NCBI GenBank assembly: GCA_903864275.1
Contig: CAIPFE010000016.1
Location: 20,580-84,579 of the forward strand
Length of the DNA stretch: 64,000 bases
Direction of reading: 5' to 3'
DNA from: an uncultured Mucilaginibacter sp.
GTDB lineage: Bacteria > Bacteroidota > Bacteroidia > Sphingobacteriales > Sphingobacteriaceae
The notes below the pieces were generated by a model. It saw nothing but the letters and a program-made list of their open reading frames with translations. It made no database searches and was not told the DNA's origin. This document shows, piece after piece, positions 44,013 to 51,460 of the stretch. How positions within the stretch are numbered: the first letter of the stretch is position 1; every line of letters starts with the position of its first letter. The position numbers and the translations under genes were made by a program.

Positions 44013-45323
44013 TTATTTCAATTTTTTATTTTTAAGCTGTTCCAACTCGGCATTTAACTCCGCTATCAGTTCTTTTTCGGTTGGCAGGTATAATTTGTAT
44101 TTGGAAGCGAAAAGGTGCTTGCTTTCATTCAATACCGAGTATTTTACGATAGTCTCCTTTTTTTCGGTGCAAAGGATCAGCCCGATGGTAGGGTTATCTG
44201 ATGTTTGTTTTACCTGGTCTTCGTAATAACGCACATACAGATCCATCTGGCCGATATCCTGGTGGGTGAGTTTACCCACTTTTAAATCAACTAATACAAA
44301 ACATTTTAAAATATAGTTGTAAAAAACCAGGTCGATAAAGAAGTGCTCATCATCTGCCGATATTCTTTGCTGCCTGGCAACAAATGAAAAGCCTTTGCCC
44401 AATTCCAATAAAAACAGCTGTAATTTATTAAGCAGCTCGGTTTCCAGTTCCTTTTCGTACAAGGTGGCATTGGGTTGCAACTGCAAAAACTCCAGTACGT
44501 AAGGGTCTTTTACAAAATCAAGAACGGAAGGTTTATCCTGTGCGGCTTCCTTTTCAGCTTGCTGAATTAATGCTTTTTTATTTTTTGAAGATAGCAGCCT
44601 TTCAAAATATAACGAGTTGATCTGCCTTTCCAAAGTACGGGTGCTCCAGTTTTGCCCTGCGGCCTCGTTCATATAATATGTTCGGGCTTCCTCATTTTCA
44701 ACCCGCATCAGTAAGCGGTAATGCGTCCAGCTCAATTCTCTACGCAGTGCGTAGAGAATTGGAGAGGCAGAATTTTCATCTTCCAATTTCCTACGCAGTG
44801 CGGAGGATTTTTCATCGGTTGTGAAATAGCTATGAGACGGAGCAGTCTTTGAACCGGAATTTTCGTTTTTCAATTCGTGACGCAGTTCGTCACGAATTGA
44901 AAAATCAGTTGGCTCGTCCGATGGGGAATTAGTTTTTGAGCCTGAATCTTCGTCCCCTGATTTCCGACGCAATGCGTCGGATTTTTCGGAGATTGACAAA
45001 TCCTCAGTATTTTCTAATTTCCTACGCACTGCGTAGGAAATTGGGTTGGCTGTAAATACCTGGTAAAATTTTCTAAAATTCTCAAGGTTAACAACCGTAA
45101 ATCCTTTGCCAAAATCGCTGGTTAACTTCTTTGAAAGTTCTTTTAAAACAGCCCCGCCGTAGACAGCCCTATCTTCGCCTTGTTGTTCTTCTTCAACTAT
45201 CCGCCTGCCAATTTCCCAATAAGCCACAACCATTGCAAAATTGACCGCTCTTACAGCATTGGCCTTTGCCTGCTCTAAAATATTTTTAATATCCGTGTAT
45301 AAACCGCCTGTCGCCATCTTCAT
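44013..45323 (-). CDS. YhcG/DUF1016-family PDDEXK nuclease with expanded linker
   Basis: A 436-residue protein. The N-terminal DUF1016 helical domain (residues about 1-90; IGRRIVEEEQQGEDRAVYGG, VNLENFRKFYQVF) and C-terminal PDDEXK domain (DEHFFIDLVFYNYILKCFVLVDLKVG, an ID...DLK nuclease core) are intact. Between them residues about 92-205 hold five copies of an ALRR-type motif (AVRRKL, ALRRKS, ELRHEL, ALRRKL, ALRREL). Only the last (ALRRELSWTHYRLL) fits the family pattern. Each copy is encoded by a DNA palindrome. Lies inside the hsd operon, 1 nt from hsdR. A start two codons later (MATGG) is possible. Confidence 0.88.
   Translation of the reverse strand: MKMATGGLYTDIKNILEQAKANAVRAVNFAMVVAYWEIGRRIVEEEQQGEDRAVYGGAVLKELSKKLTSDFGKGFTVVNLENFRKFYQVFTANPISYAVRRKLENTEDLSISEKSDALRRKSGDEDSGSKTNSPSDEPTDFSIRDELRHELKNENSGSKTAPSHSYFTTDEKSSALRRKLEDENSASPILYALRRELSWTHYRLLMRVENEEARTYYMNEAAGQNWSTRTLERQINSLYFERLLSSKNKKALIQQAEKEAAQDKPSVLDFVKDPYVLEFLQLQPNATLYEKELETELLNKLQLFLLELGKGFSFVARQQRISADDEHFFIDLVFYNYILKCFVLVDLKVGKLTHQDIGQMDLYVRYYEDQVKQTSDNPTIGLILCTEKKETIVKYSVLNESKHLFASKYKLYLPTEKELIAELNAELEQLKNKKLK
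44733..45042. repeat. Five in-frame DNA palindromes inside yhcG
   Basis: Stem-loops: 44733-44761 (13 bp stem, loop AGT); 44785-44810 (imperfect, same core); 44866-44904 (17 bp stem); 44963-44981 (8 bp, loop AAT); 45016-45042 (12 bp, loop ACT). All share a core ACGCAnTGCG or close variant. Spacing is about 52, 90, 85 and 55 bp. All stay in frame, and the DNA between them is not repeated. Confidence 0.9.
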
Positions 45324-45324
45324 A

Positions 45325-47715
45325 TTAAGCTGTTTGATACAATTCCTTTTCCAAATCTTTTACCGCTTCCTGATAATTGCCTTTGCCGCCAAAAATACCA
45401 TTTACAATTTCATAAGCCGAACCAAATTCATCGAAAGGATTTACCCTTAAAACTTCCATACTTTCCATGTTGGTTATGCCTTCATCTGCATATTTATCCA
45501 ACAAAGCCTCTAAAACCTTTTTTGCCTGGTCGCCATATTTTGTAAAGTAATTCCGCTTCTTCACATTATTTGCCCGTTCTTTCCTGGTTAATGGCGGCTG
45601 GTCATAAGCCACATGGCAAATCAAATCAAACAGGTCTACCTCTTTATTTACAGCATCGTACAAAGCTTCCACCATTACCCCCTGCTCTTGTAACTCCGCT
45701 ATAATAGCTTCCTTTCTGTCGGTGCTATTCCATTTATTCAAAAAATCATTTATAGAAGCAAATTGTTGTTTTATGATTTCTTTGGTGTGCGCCTGCAGGC
45801 TCACGGTAATTGGTTTCCCATGCTGGTCAAAATACATTTCACGGCTTATCAAAACCGAAACATCGACGCCGTTTACATAAATTTTCTCCCTTTTTTTGTA
45901 TTCCACAAACGGCTCCGAAGCCAAATCCCTTATTTCCGGTTTTTCAATCTGTATTTCATCCCCGGTTAGTCCATCAATGATGGGCGTTTCATCTTGTTCT
46001 TCTTCGTCAATTATATTTCCCAGGTCAGTATCCTGTGAAACAGGCTTGATCCGTATTGGGTCACCGTCAAAATCTTTATCGGCGAATAAATCCGTTGCAT
46101 TCCTGAAATCTAAAATTGTAAAATATAACTTGCCAAATTCTTCGTTGATTCGGGTGCCCCGCCCTATGATCTGTTTAAACTTTGTCATCGATGCTATATT
46201 AGCATCCAAAACAATTACTTTACAGGTTTGCGCATCAACCCCGGTGGTCATTAATTCTGATGTAGTTGCAATTACCGGGTATGGCTCTTCGGGATTAGTA
46301 AAGTTATCTAACTCACGTTTCCCTTCTTCATTATCCCCGGTTATCTGCATAATGTATTTGTAGCTAACCGAAACCAAATCTGCATTTTGGTTTGCTAACG
46401 CGGTTCGCATACGTTCGGCGTGATCAATATCACTGCAAAACACAATTGTTTTTGCAAAGCGGTCATAGCCTTTTAAAAATTCGGTCAGCTTAGCAGCAAC
46501 CAGGTCGGTACGTTCATCAATCACCAAACTTTTATCAAAGTCCCTCCGGTTATAAATCCGGTCTTCCACCTCAACCCCGTTTTTATCTGTTTTGCCGTGT
46601 TCAGGCCGCCAACCTTCGGCATCAATATCCAAACTTATCCTGATAACCCTATAGGGCGCAAGGAAACCGTCATCAATACCTTGTTTTAAGGAATAGGTAT
46701 ATACGGGGTCGCCAAAATATTCTGTATTGCTTGTTACCCTGGTTTCCTTTGGCGTTGCAGTTAAGCCAATGTGTGTTGCGTTTTTAAAATAAGATAATAT
46801 TTCACGCCATGAGCTATCGTCTTTTGCACTCCCCCTGTGACACTCATCAATTACGATGAGGTCAAAAAAATCACGCGAAAACTGTTTATAAACGTTGGCG
46901 TCTTCGTCGCTGCCTGATAAACCCTGGTATAGGGCTAAATAAATTTCGTAGCTTTTATCAATTTGGCGTTGTTTTACAACAGTCATTTTATCTTTAAAGT
47001 GCTTAAAATCTCCGCGCCGGGTTTGGTCAATCAATGCCCTGCGGTCGGCCAAAAATAAAATGCGCTTTTTGGTACCACTTTTCCATAGCCGGTGAATGAT
47101 TTGGAAAGCAGTATATGTTTTGCCTGTTCCGGTAGCCATTACTAATAGCAACCTATTTTGCCCTTTTGCTATAGCCTCAACAGTTCTGTTTACTGCAATT
47201 TGCTGATAGTAACGGGGCTTTCGACTTGTGCCGTCAAAATAATAATCCTGCGAAGCGATCTTTTCGGCATCAGGGGTAGTTATTCCTTTGTATTTTTTGT
47301 ATTTGTCCCAAAGCTGGGATGGTGTCGGAAAGCTATCTATATCAATTGCCGTTTCAATTTCGCCGTCTGTCGCAGTACGGTCATGAAACAGGAACCCATC
47401 GCCATTACTGCTGAATACACAAGGTATATCCAAAATTTTAGCATAATCTAATGCCTGTTGAATCCCTGCCCTAACGGAATGGTTGTTATCCTTAGCTTCA
47501 ATAATGGCTATAGGAATATTCGGTTTGTAATAAAGGATATAGTCTGCCCTTTTTTGTTTACCCCTGGCAGTCAATTTTCCGCGAACGTATATTTTACCAT
47601 CGGTAAATGAAACTTCCTCCAGTAATTGTGTGAGTTTATTCCAACCGGCCTGTTCAACAGCAGGTGTTATAAATTTGGTACAAATATCACGTTCTGATAA
47701 GGTTTTTTTATCCAT
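45325..47715 (-). CDS. hsdR: Type I restriction endonuclease subunit HsdR
   Basis: The 796-residue ATP-driven translocase/nuclease of the type I system; length and C-terminal region fit EcoEI (type IB). N-terminal PDDEXK domain: RADYILYYKPNIPIAIIEAKD. SF2 helicase motifs: MATGTGKTYTAFQI (I), VIDECHRGS (II), GLTATPKET (III), QIIGRGTRIN (VI). The C-terminal EcoEI_R_C-like domain is complete. First gene of the hsdR-yhcG-hsdM-hsdS operon; no obvious promoter was found in the AT-rich 60 bp upstream. Confidence 0.95.
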   Translation of the reverse strand: MDKKTLSERDICTKFITPAVEQAGWNKLTQLLEEVSFTDGKIYVRGKLTARGKQKRADYILYYKPNIPIAIIEAKDNNHSVRAGIQQALDYAKILDIPCVFSSNGDGFLFHDRTATDGEIETAIDIDSFPTPSQLWDKYKKYKGITTPDAEKIASQDYYFDGTSRKPRYYQQIAVNRTVEAIAKGQNRLLLVMATGTGKTYTAFQIIHRLWKSGTKKRILFLADRRALIDQTRRGDFKHFKDKMTVVKQRQIDKSYEIYLALYQGLSGSDEDANVYKQFSRDFFDLIVIDECHRGSAKDDSSWREILSYFKNATHIGLTATPKETRVTSNTEYFGDPVYTYSLKQGIDDGFLAPYRVIRISLDIDAEGWRPEHGKTDKNGVEVEDRIYNRRDFDKSLVIDERTDLVAAKLTEFLKGYDRFAKTIVFCSDIDHAERMRTALANQNADLVSVSYKYIMQITGDNEEGKRELDNFTNPEEPYPVIATTSELMTTGVDAQTCKVIVLDANIASMTKFKQIIGRGTRINEEFGKLYFTILDFRNATDLFADKDFDGDPIRIKPVSQDTDLGNIIDEEEQDETPIIDGLTGDEIQIEKPEIRDLASEPFVEYKKREKIYVNGVDVSVLISREMYFDQHGKPITVSLQAHTKEIIKQQFASINDFLNKWNSTDRKEAIIAELQEQGVMVEALYDAVNKEVDLFDLICHVAYDQPPLTRKERANNVKKRNYFTKYGDQAKKVLEALLDKYADEGITNMESMEVLRVNPFDEFGSAYEIVNGIFGGKGNYQEAVKDLEKELYQTA

Positions 47716-47833
47716 AGTGATAATTACTGGAAATTCTCAACTGATCTAAATATTAAAAAAAAAGAAAGGTTTTCACAAATCTAATCGTATTGGTGTTATT
47801 TTGATCTTTTCCAAAAGATTTTTTTTGCCCTTT

Positions 47834-47910
47834 CTGGTGTTATCACCAGCATGCCCCAGCGTGCTTTGGTCAACCAAACATTACGGTTTGTTGGAGAAAA
47901 CTCCAACAAA
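47834..47910. repeat. Row of four adjacent hairpins
   Basis: CTGGTG-TTAT-CACCAG (47834-47849); AGCAtG/CgTGCT (47848-47865, one mismatch); TTTGGT-CA-ACCAAA (47865-47878); TTTGTTGGAG-AAAA-CTCCAACAAA (47887-47910, 10 bp perfect stem). They are nearly end to end over 77 bp. Confidence 0.8.
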
Positions 47911-47988
47911 GGCGGAAAGGCGAAATAGTATCATTTTTTTGTCTTCGCGGAGGTGTTTTCGCCAAATGTTCTTTTTTGCATTTTTTGA

Positions 47989-48080
47989 GTATTCGCAAAA
48001 ATTAACCAATTGATTTTCAAGCGTTCACGATAAATAAATCGCCCGTGCTATTGCGAAGTGAACATGAACATGAACGCTTT
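47989..48080. repeat. Dispersed repeat, copy 1 (GCGTTCA / TGAACGC ends)
   Basis: Matches 51076-51164 in the same orientation at most positions. Shared parts: attcg-aaaa, ttttcaNgcgttcacg, gcgaaNtgaacNtgaac. It has inverted GCGTTCA/TGAACGC ends and a gaacat hexamer run inside. Confidence 0.75.
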
Positions 48081-48086
48081 GCCTGG

Positions 48087-49568
48087 TCAATAGGCGTTTT
48101 GCTGCAGCACTATATCAAAACTGTTTGGCCTCAGGGTTTTGCGCGCTATATAGGCCACGGCAAAACTATCAGCAAACCACATGGCAGCGGCGCCGTCTGA
48201 ATAATCCGGATCGCTGATATGTTTTTTGGAGAGCGCCAGCATTTTTTCCCATGTGCCGCTGGCAAGGTCCAAACAGCCATATATACCCGTTACGGTGGTT
48301 AAGCCGCTTTTTTCGTTGCTGATGACATACATTTTGTTTTTCGCGATGTGGTACGCAACAGGCAGGAAACGATTGGGATACTTGTAGTTTGCAGGCAGTA
48401 TCTGCTGAAACCGTGTCGCCAGGTTTTCGTCGTACCCGTTAACCAGCACCGAATTCTCACAATCCCAGCTGCCATAACTGCTGGATTCAAAATGCCTTGA
48501 GGTTACCGTTGCGATCACGGTGCCGTTAACCTCGGCCAGGTACCTGATGTGCAGGCCCTTACGCGCCCCCAGGTCACAATCGTCGGCCTTTTTGTTGATC
48601 TTCACAAAGCTTTTTTCGAGCGCCTTCACATGGTCGCGGTCAAAAGTTTCGGTAACAAACAGCTTTTTCCCGCTAGCGAAATCCAGTTTGCCTACACCGA
48701 GCTCGGCATTTTCGTGCTCCGTGGAGTAGCTGGTGCCATAGTACACAACATCGGGATGGACGGATGAAGGCTGCATCAAAAACTCTTCCGAAACGTCGGT
48801 ACGGTCATTTGGCACAAACGATACATCGGCATTTAATTGTTTTGCAGGGCTGCTGCTCCCGGCAGGATATTTATACACCTCGATAGACGGCCCGTTAAAC
48901 CAGGCGATAAAAAGGTCGCCCTGCTTATTTGCGCACCAGTTTACCAGGCTGCCGCTTGCTATTGGCAGTTTAATCATGGCGGGTTCTAATTTGTCACCCA
49001 GGGTAACCACGTCCAGCTCGCGCGTCTCGTTAAACTCGCGGGCGTACTTTCCCATCGAAAACAGCGCGAAAATGCCCGGCAGGGCAACATGCATTTTGCG
49101 CTGGAATGTTGTTTGCCGCACGCAAAGCTTTACAAAGCCGCCCTCACCCGTAAATATCTCGGGTATTTCTACATAATTCTCGTCGCCGTGGTAGATCTCT
49201 TTTTGCGCCAGCTGTTTGCCGTTTGCAGGGTCAATCAGGTAGGCGATATAGGTGTTCCCGGCGCCCTTAAAGGTGCTGTGCTCGGTAGCTGCTATGGCGA
49301 CGATCTTATCCTTAAACCTGGCCGTTTTTAGCACATACCCGGCAAAAGTGCTCCGCCAGGCCATCTGCATTTGGTCGTTTACGGCTACCACATCGAAATT
49401 TTCGTTATCGATATCCAGCGTTACGATATTGGTATGGCCGTCCCAAACAAAGCTAACCACCGACTTTACGTTATTGTAAAAATCCTTGTAAACAGACATG
49501 GCTTCCTCCTGGGCGGCCAATGCTAAGGGAAATAATAAAAACAGGCAGGGCAGTAAATATTTTTTCAT
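48087..49568 (-). CDS. Secreted protein of unknown function
   Basis: A 493-residue protein with a signal peptide (MKKYLLPCLFLLFPLALAAQ). The mature sequence is beta-rich with WxxT/G and DxxxG strands at regular spacing (NIVTLDIDNENFDVVAVND, GTYIAYLIDPANGKQL-like, LVNWCANKQGDLFIAWFNGPS), which suggests a beta-propeller. No family or catalytic motif is recognised. Five cysteines are present. It lies between the hsd operon and the HigBA pair and has no clear link to either. Confidence 0.65.
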   Translation of the reverse strand: MKKYLLPCLFLLFPLALAAQEEAMSVYKDFYNNVKSVVSFVWDGHTNIVTLDIDNENFDVVAVNDQMQMAWRSTFAGYVLKTARFKDKIVAIAATEHSTFKGAGNTYIAYLIDPANGKQLAQKEIYHGDENYVEIPEIFTGEGGFVKLCVRQTTFQRKMHVALPGIFALFSMGKYAREFNETRELDVVTLGDKLEPAMIKLPIASGSLVNWCANKQGDLFIAWFNGPSIEVYKYPAGSSSPAKQLNADVSFVPNDRTDVSEEFLMQPSSVHPDVVYYGTSYSTEHENAELGVGKLDFASGKKLFVTETFDRDHVKALEKSFVKINKKADDCDLGARKGLHIRYLAEVNGTVIATVTSRHFESSSYGSWDCENSVLVNGYDENLATRFQQILPANYKYPNRFLPVAYHIAKNKMYVISNEKSGLTTVTGIYGCLDLASGTWEKMLALSKKHISDPDYSDGAAAMWFADSFAVAYIARKTLRPNSFDIVLQQNAY

Positions 49569-49762
49569 GATAAGCGCGATTGGTAGGTCAATAGTAAGTA
49601 AATTATTGGGAATATCAATGGTGAGTGGTTAGTGGCAGTGGCAGGAGCGACTCGCAGTTATGCAGCATCCCGGCGTAGCCCACTCAATATAAATTTGCCC
49701 CGTGCAACCATCTCGCGCCAAAATTCATCTTGCTTATATAGTTCATCCTAAAATTATAGCAA

Positions 49763-50308
49763 ATGAAAAAAATATTATTAACCCCCAAATTTATAATGCT
49801 GACTGCCGCGTTTATGTTAGCAATTACCTTCACCCATGCACAGGACAAAACAAAGCGCATAGGCCACAGGCCGAAGAGCGGTTCGGCAAACAGCAGCTTC
49901 GATGTGGTTAAAGGCCACCAGGTGGGCATTAAAATAAATGCGGGCCATAAACCTGTACAACTGCTGCAACTCAACTTCGACGCCGAAAGTGAGGGCAGCG
50001 ACAGCGTTAAATTTAAAGTAAACGTGTACCGCTTTGACGATGTAACGCCCGGCGAAAACCTGGTGAAACAAGTGGTAACCGGTGCCCTAACAAGAGGCAA
50101 AAACCGCGTCTCGGTTGATCTTTCGCCCTACAACATTATCGCAAAAGGCCGCATACTGGTGGCTATTGAATGGATAAAAAACGGCCCGGCCGACAACCGT
50201 TTCGCCATAGGCCTGTTTAACGGCGGCACTTACCACTACGAAGACGGCGTATGGAAAAAAGTCCCCATTGCCGGCGTTGATTTTAATTTGCTGGTGAGGA
50301 AGGTGTGA
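49763..50308 (+). CDS. Small secreted protein of unknown function
   Basis: A 181-residue protein with signal peptide (MLTAAFMLAITFTHAQ). The mature 155 residues look like one jelly-roll or beta-sandwich domain: VGIKINAGHKPVQLLQLNFDAESE, VKFKVNVYRFDD, VSVDLSPYNIIAKGRILVAIEWIKNG, FAIGLFNGGTYHYEDGVWKKVP. It has no cysteines and no known catalytic motif. In layout it recalls carbohydrate-binding or adhesion domains; this is a guess. The HigB promoter begins 30 bp after its stop codon. Confidence 0.6.
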   Translation: MKKILLTPKFIMLTAAFMLAITFTHAQDKTKRIGHRPKSGSANSSFDVVKGHQVGIKINAGHKPVQLLQLNFDAESEGSDSVKFKVNVYRFDDVTPGENLVKQVVTGALTRGKNRVSVDLSPYNIIAKGRILVAIEWIKNGPADNRFAIGLFNGGTYHYEDGVWKKVPIAGVDFNLLVRKV

Positions 50309-50337
50309 TGGTGAAAGCAGTTTTCAAGTGTTCCCAA

Positions 50338-50368
50338 TTTGGTAATTTTAATAAAAATAATATCTTTG
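50338..50368 (+). promoter_or_regulatory. Full consensus Bacteroidota promoter for higBA
   Basis: TTTG at 50338-50341, a 19 bp spacer and TATCTTTG at 50361-50368 match the TTTG-N19-TAnnTTTG consensus. The start codon GTG (50372) is 3 bp after the -7 element, so transcripts should start at or just before it. Confidence 0.75.
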
Positions 50369-50371
50369 TCT

Positions 50372-50668
50372 GTGAGGATATTAGCAAGATCGACACTACG
50401 GGATTTTTGGGAGCAAAACCCTGATGCGGAAACAGGCCTAAGAACCTGTTTTACAAAAATTAAGAAAGCTGAATACAAAGCCCCGGCCGAAATTATAAAG
50501 GATTTTAATGGGGCCGACTATGTGAATGGTTATATTGTATTCAATATAGCCAAAAATAAATATAGGTTGGTTGCTGCATTCAGACATGATACCCAGATTT
50601 GCTATATCCATTTTGTTGGCACACATGCTGAATACAACAAAATTGATTTTAAAACATTTGGCACTTAA
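50372..50668 (+). CDS. higB: HigB-family toxin
   Basis: A 98-residue HigB-type mRNA interferase toxin. The start is taken as GTG 50372 (VRILARSTLRDFWEQNPDAE), which matches the family N-terminus; the ORF-track start (TTG 50339) lies inside the -33 promoter box. Conserved parts are DFNGADYVNGYIVFNIAKNKYRLV and CYIHFVGTHAEYNKID, with basic and His residues in the RelE-like fold. The higA antitoxin gene follows after 16 bp. The mRNA is probably leaderless or nearly so. Confidence 0.9.
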   Translation: MRILARSTLRDFWEQNPDAETGLRTCFTKIKKAEYKAPAEIIKDFNGADYVNGYIVFNIAKNKYRLVAAFRHDTQICYIHFVGTHAEYNKIDFKTFGT

Positions 50669-50684
50669 CATTTAACTCTGGAAA

Positions 50685-51047
50685 ATGGAAAACCAACCTA
50701 TTAAAGCGATAAAGACAGAAGAACAATATAAGACGATCTTACAGCAAATTAAACATCTTTGGAATTGCGCCGAAAATAGCCCTGAAGCCGACTTATTGGA
50801 AGTACTAAGCATTTTGGCTGACGACTACGAAAGCAAACACTACCCTATTGCCCCGCCCGACCCTATTGACGCAATTAAATACAAGATGGAAGAAAATGAC
50901 CTGACGGTTAATGACCTTATACCTTATTTGGGCAGCAGGAGCAGGGTATCAGAAATTTTGAACCGGAAAAGGCCATTAACATTTATGATGGCAAAAAAAT
51001 TGTTTAAGGGATTGAATATCCCTGCAGAAACACTGCTTTCATTTTGA
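50685..51047 (+). CDS. higA: HigA-family antitoxin
   Basis: A 120-residue antitoxin. The N-terminal half is acidic and helical (EEQYKTILQQIKHLWNCAENS). The C-terminal half is an XRE helix-turn-helix (IKYKMEENDLTVNDLIPYLGSRSRVSEILNRKRPL) that should bind the operon promoter. Second gene of the pair, in the typical toxin-first HigBA order. The unusual trait is the position of the promoter box right before higB, so HigA binding would cover the start of translation as well. Confidence 0.92.
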   Translation: MENQPIKAIKTEEQYKTILQQIKHLWNCAENSPEADLLEVLSILADDYESKHYPIAPPDPIDAIKYKMEENDLTVNDLIPYLGSRSRVSEILNRKRPLTFMMAKKLFKGLNIPAETLLSF

Positions 51048-51075
51048 AAAATTGTTGCCGGGTTTTCAATTTCAA

Positions 51076-51164
51076 ATATTCGTAAAATTCAACTAACTGG
51101 TTTTCAGGCGTTCACGCAAGTTTAATTTGGTGTTCATGCGAAATGAACGTGAACATGAACGCTT
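51076..51164. repeat. Dispersed repeat, copy 2 (GCGTTCA / TGAACGC ends)
   Basis: Same orientation as 47989-48080, with about 75% identity by eye. The two copies bracket a 3 kb segment with the two secreted-protein genes and higBA. Confidence 0.75.
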
Positions 51165-51235
51165 TTCCCGTCGCCGTGGGTGTCCTGCAAGTTTAAATTT
51201 ACCCATAAATCTTTTTTTGCACCAGGGCACCATGG

Positions 51236-51300
51236 AGGATTCCCTACACCACTCACACCTTTCACCTTTAACCTTTCGCCCTTCACCTTTTCCACTACGT
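51236..51300. repeat. Short-unit repeat (inverse of the ATP-grasp tail units)
   Basis: cacctttcacctttaacctttcgcccttcacc. Its reverse complement contains gggcgaaaggttaaaggt, which occurs exactly in the 3' end of the ATP-grasp gene (52919 on). Together they form a 24 nt perfect inverted pair around that gene. Confidence 0.8.
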
Positions 51301-51460
51301 TTTTCCTGCAAAAAATTACAATATTCGCCTCAAACCTCAATTTATTTTAAAAATTCGTCAAAATAATTCACAATTTATTCGCTTTAATACAAAAACACTT
51401 CATAAATTACATTTTTTTAAAGTAACTGGTTGTCGTATTTCTATTTACCGGGTTTTTACT

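Larger units (their letters stand above)
47716..48086. other. 371 bp intergenic region upstream of hsdR
   Basis: The hsdR-proximal 110 bp are AT-rich. Next comes a row of four hairpins (47834-47910) and then an element (47989-48080) that recurs at 51076-51164. The ORF at 47801-48013 runs through these and is not credible. Confidence 0.7.
51048..51460. other. 413 bp intergenic region, higA to the ATP-grasp gene
   Basis: Contains dispersed-repeat copy 2 (51076-51164), a short-unit repeat (51236-51300) and an AT-rich promoter region (51310-51460) before the ATP-grasp start. No credible gene; the three overlapping ORFs are repeat-derived. Confidence 0.7.

Noticed and set aside
47801-48013. 70-residue ORF upstream of hsdR
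   Set aside because: It reads through the four-hairpin row and dispersed repeat.
50339-50371. TTG 50339 as start of higB (ORF track)
   Set aside because: It overlaps the -33 promoter box, and the extra 11 residues are not part of the HigB family.
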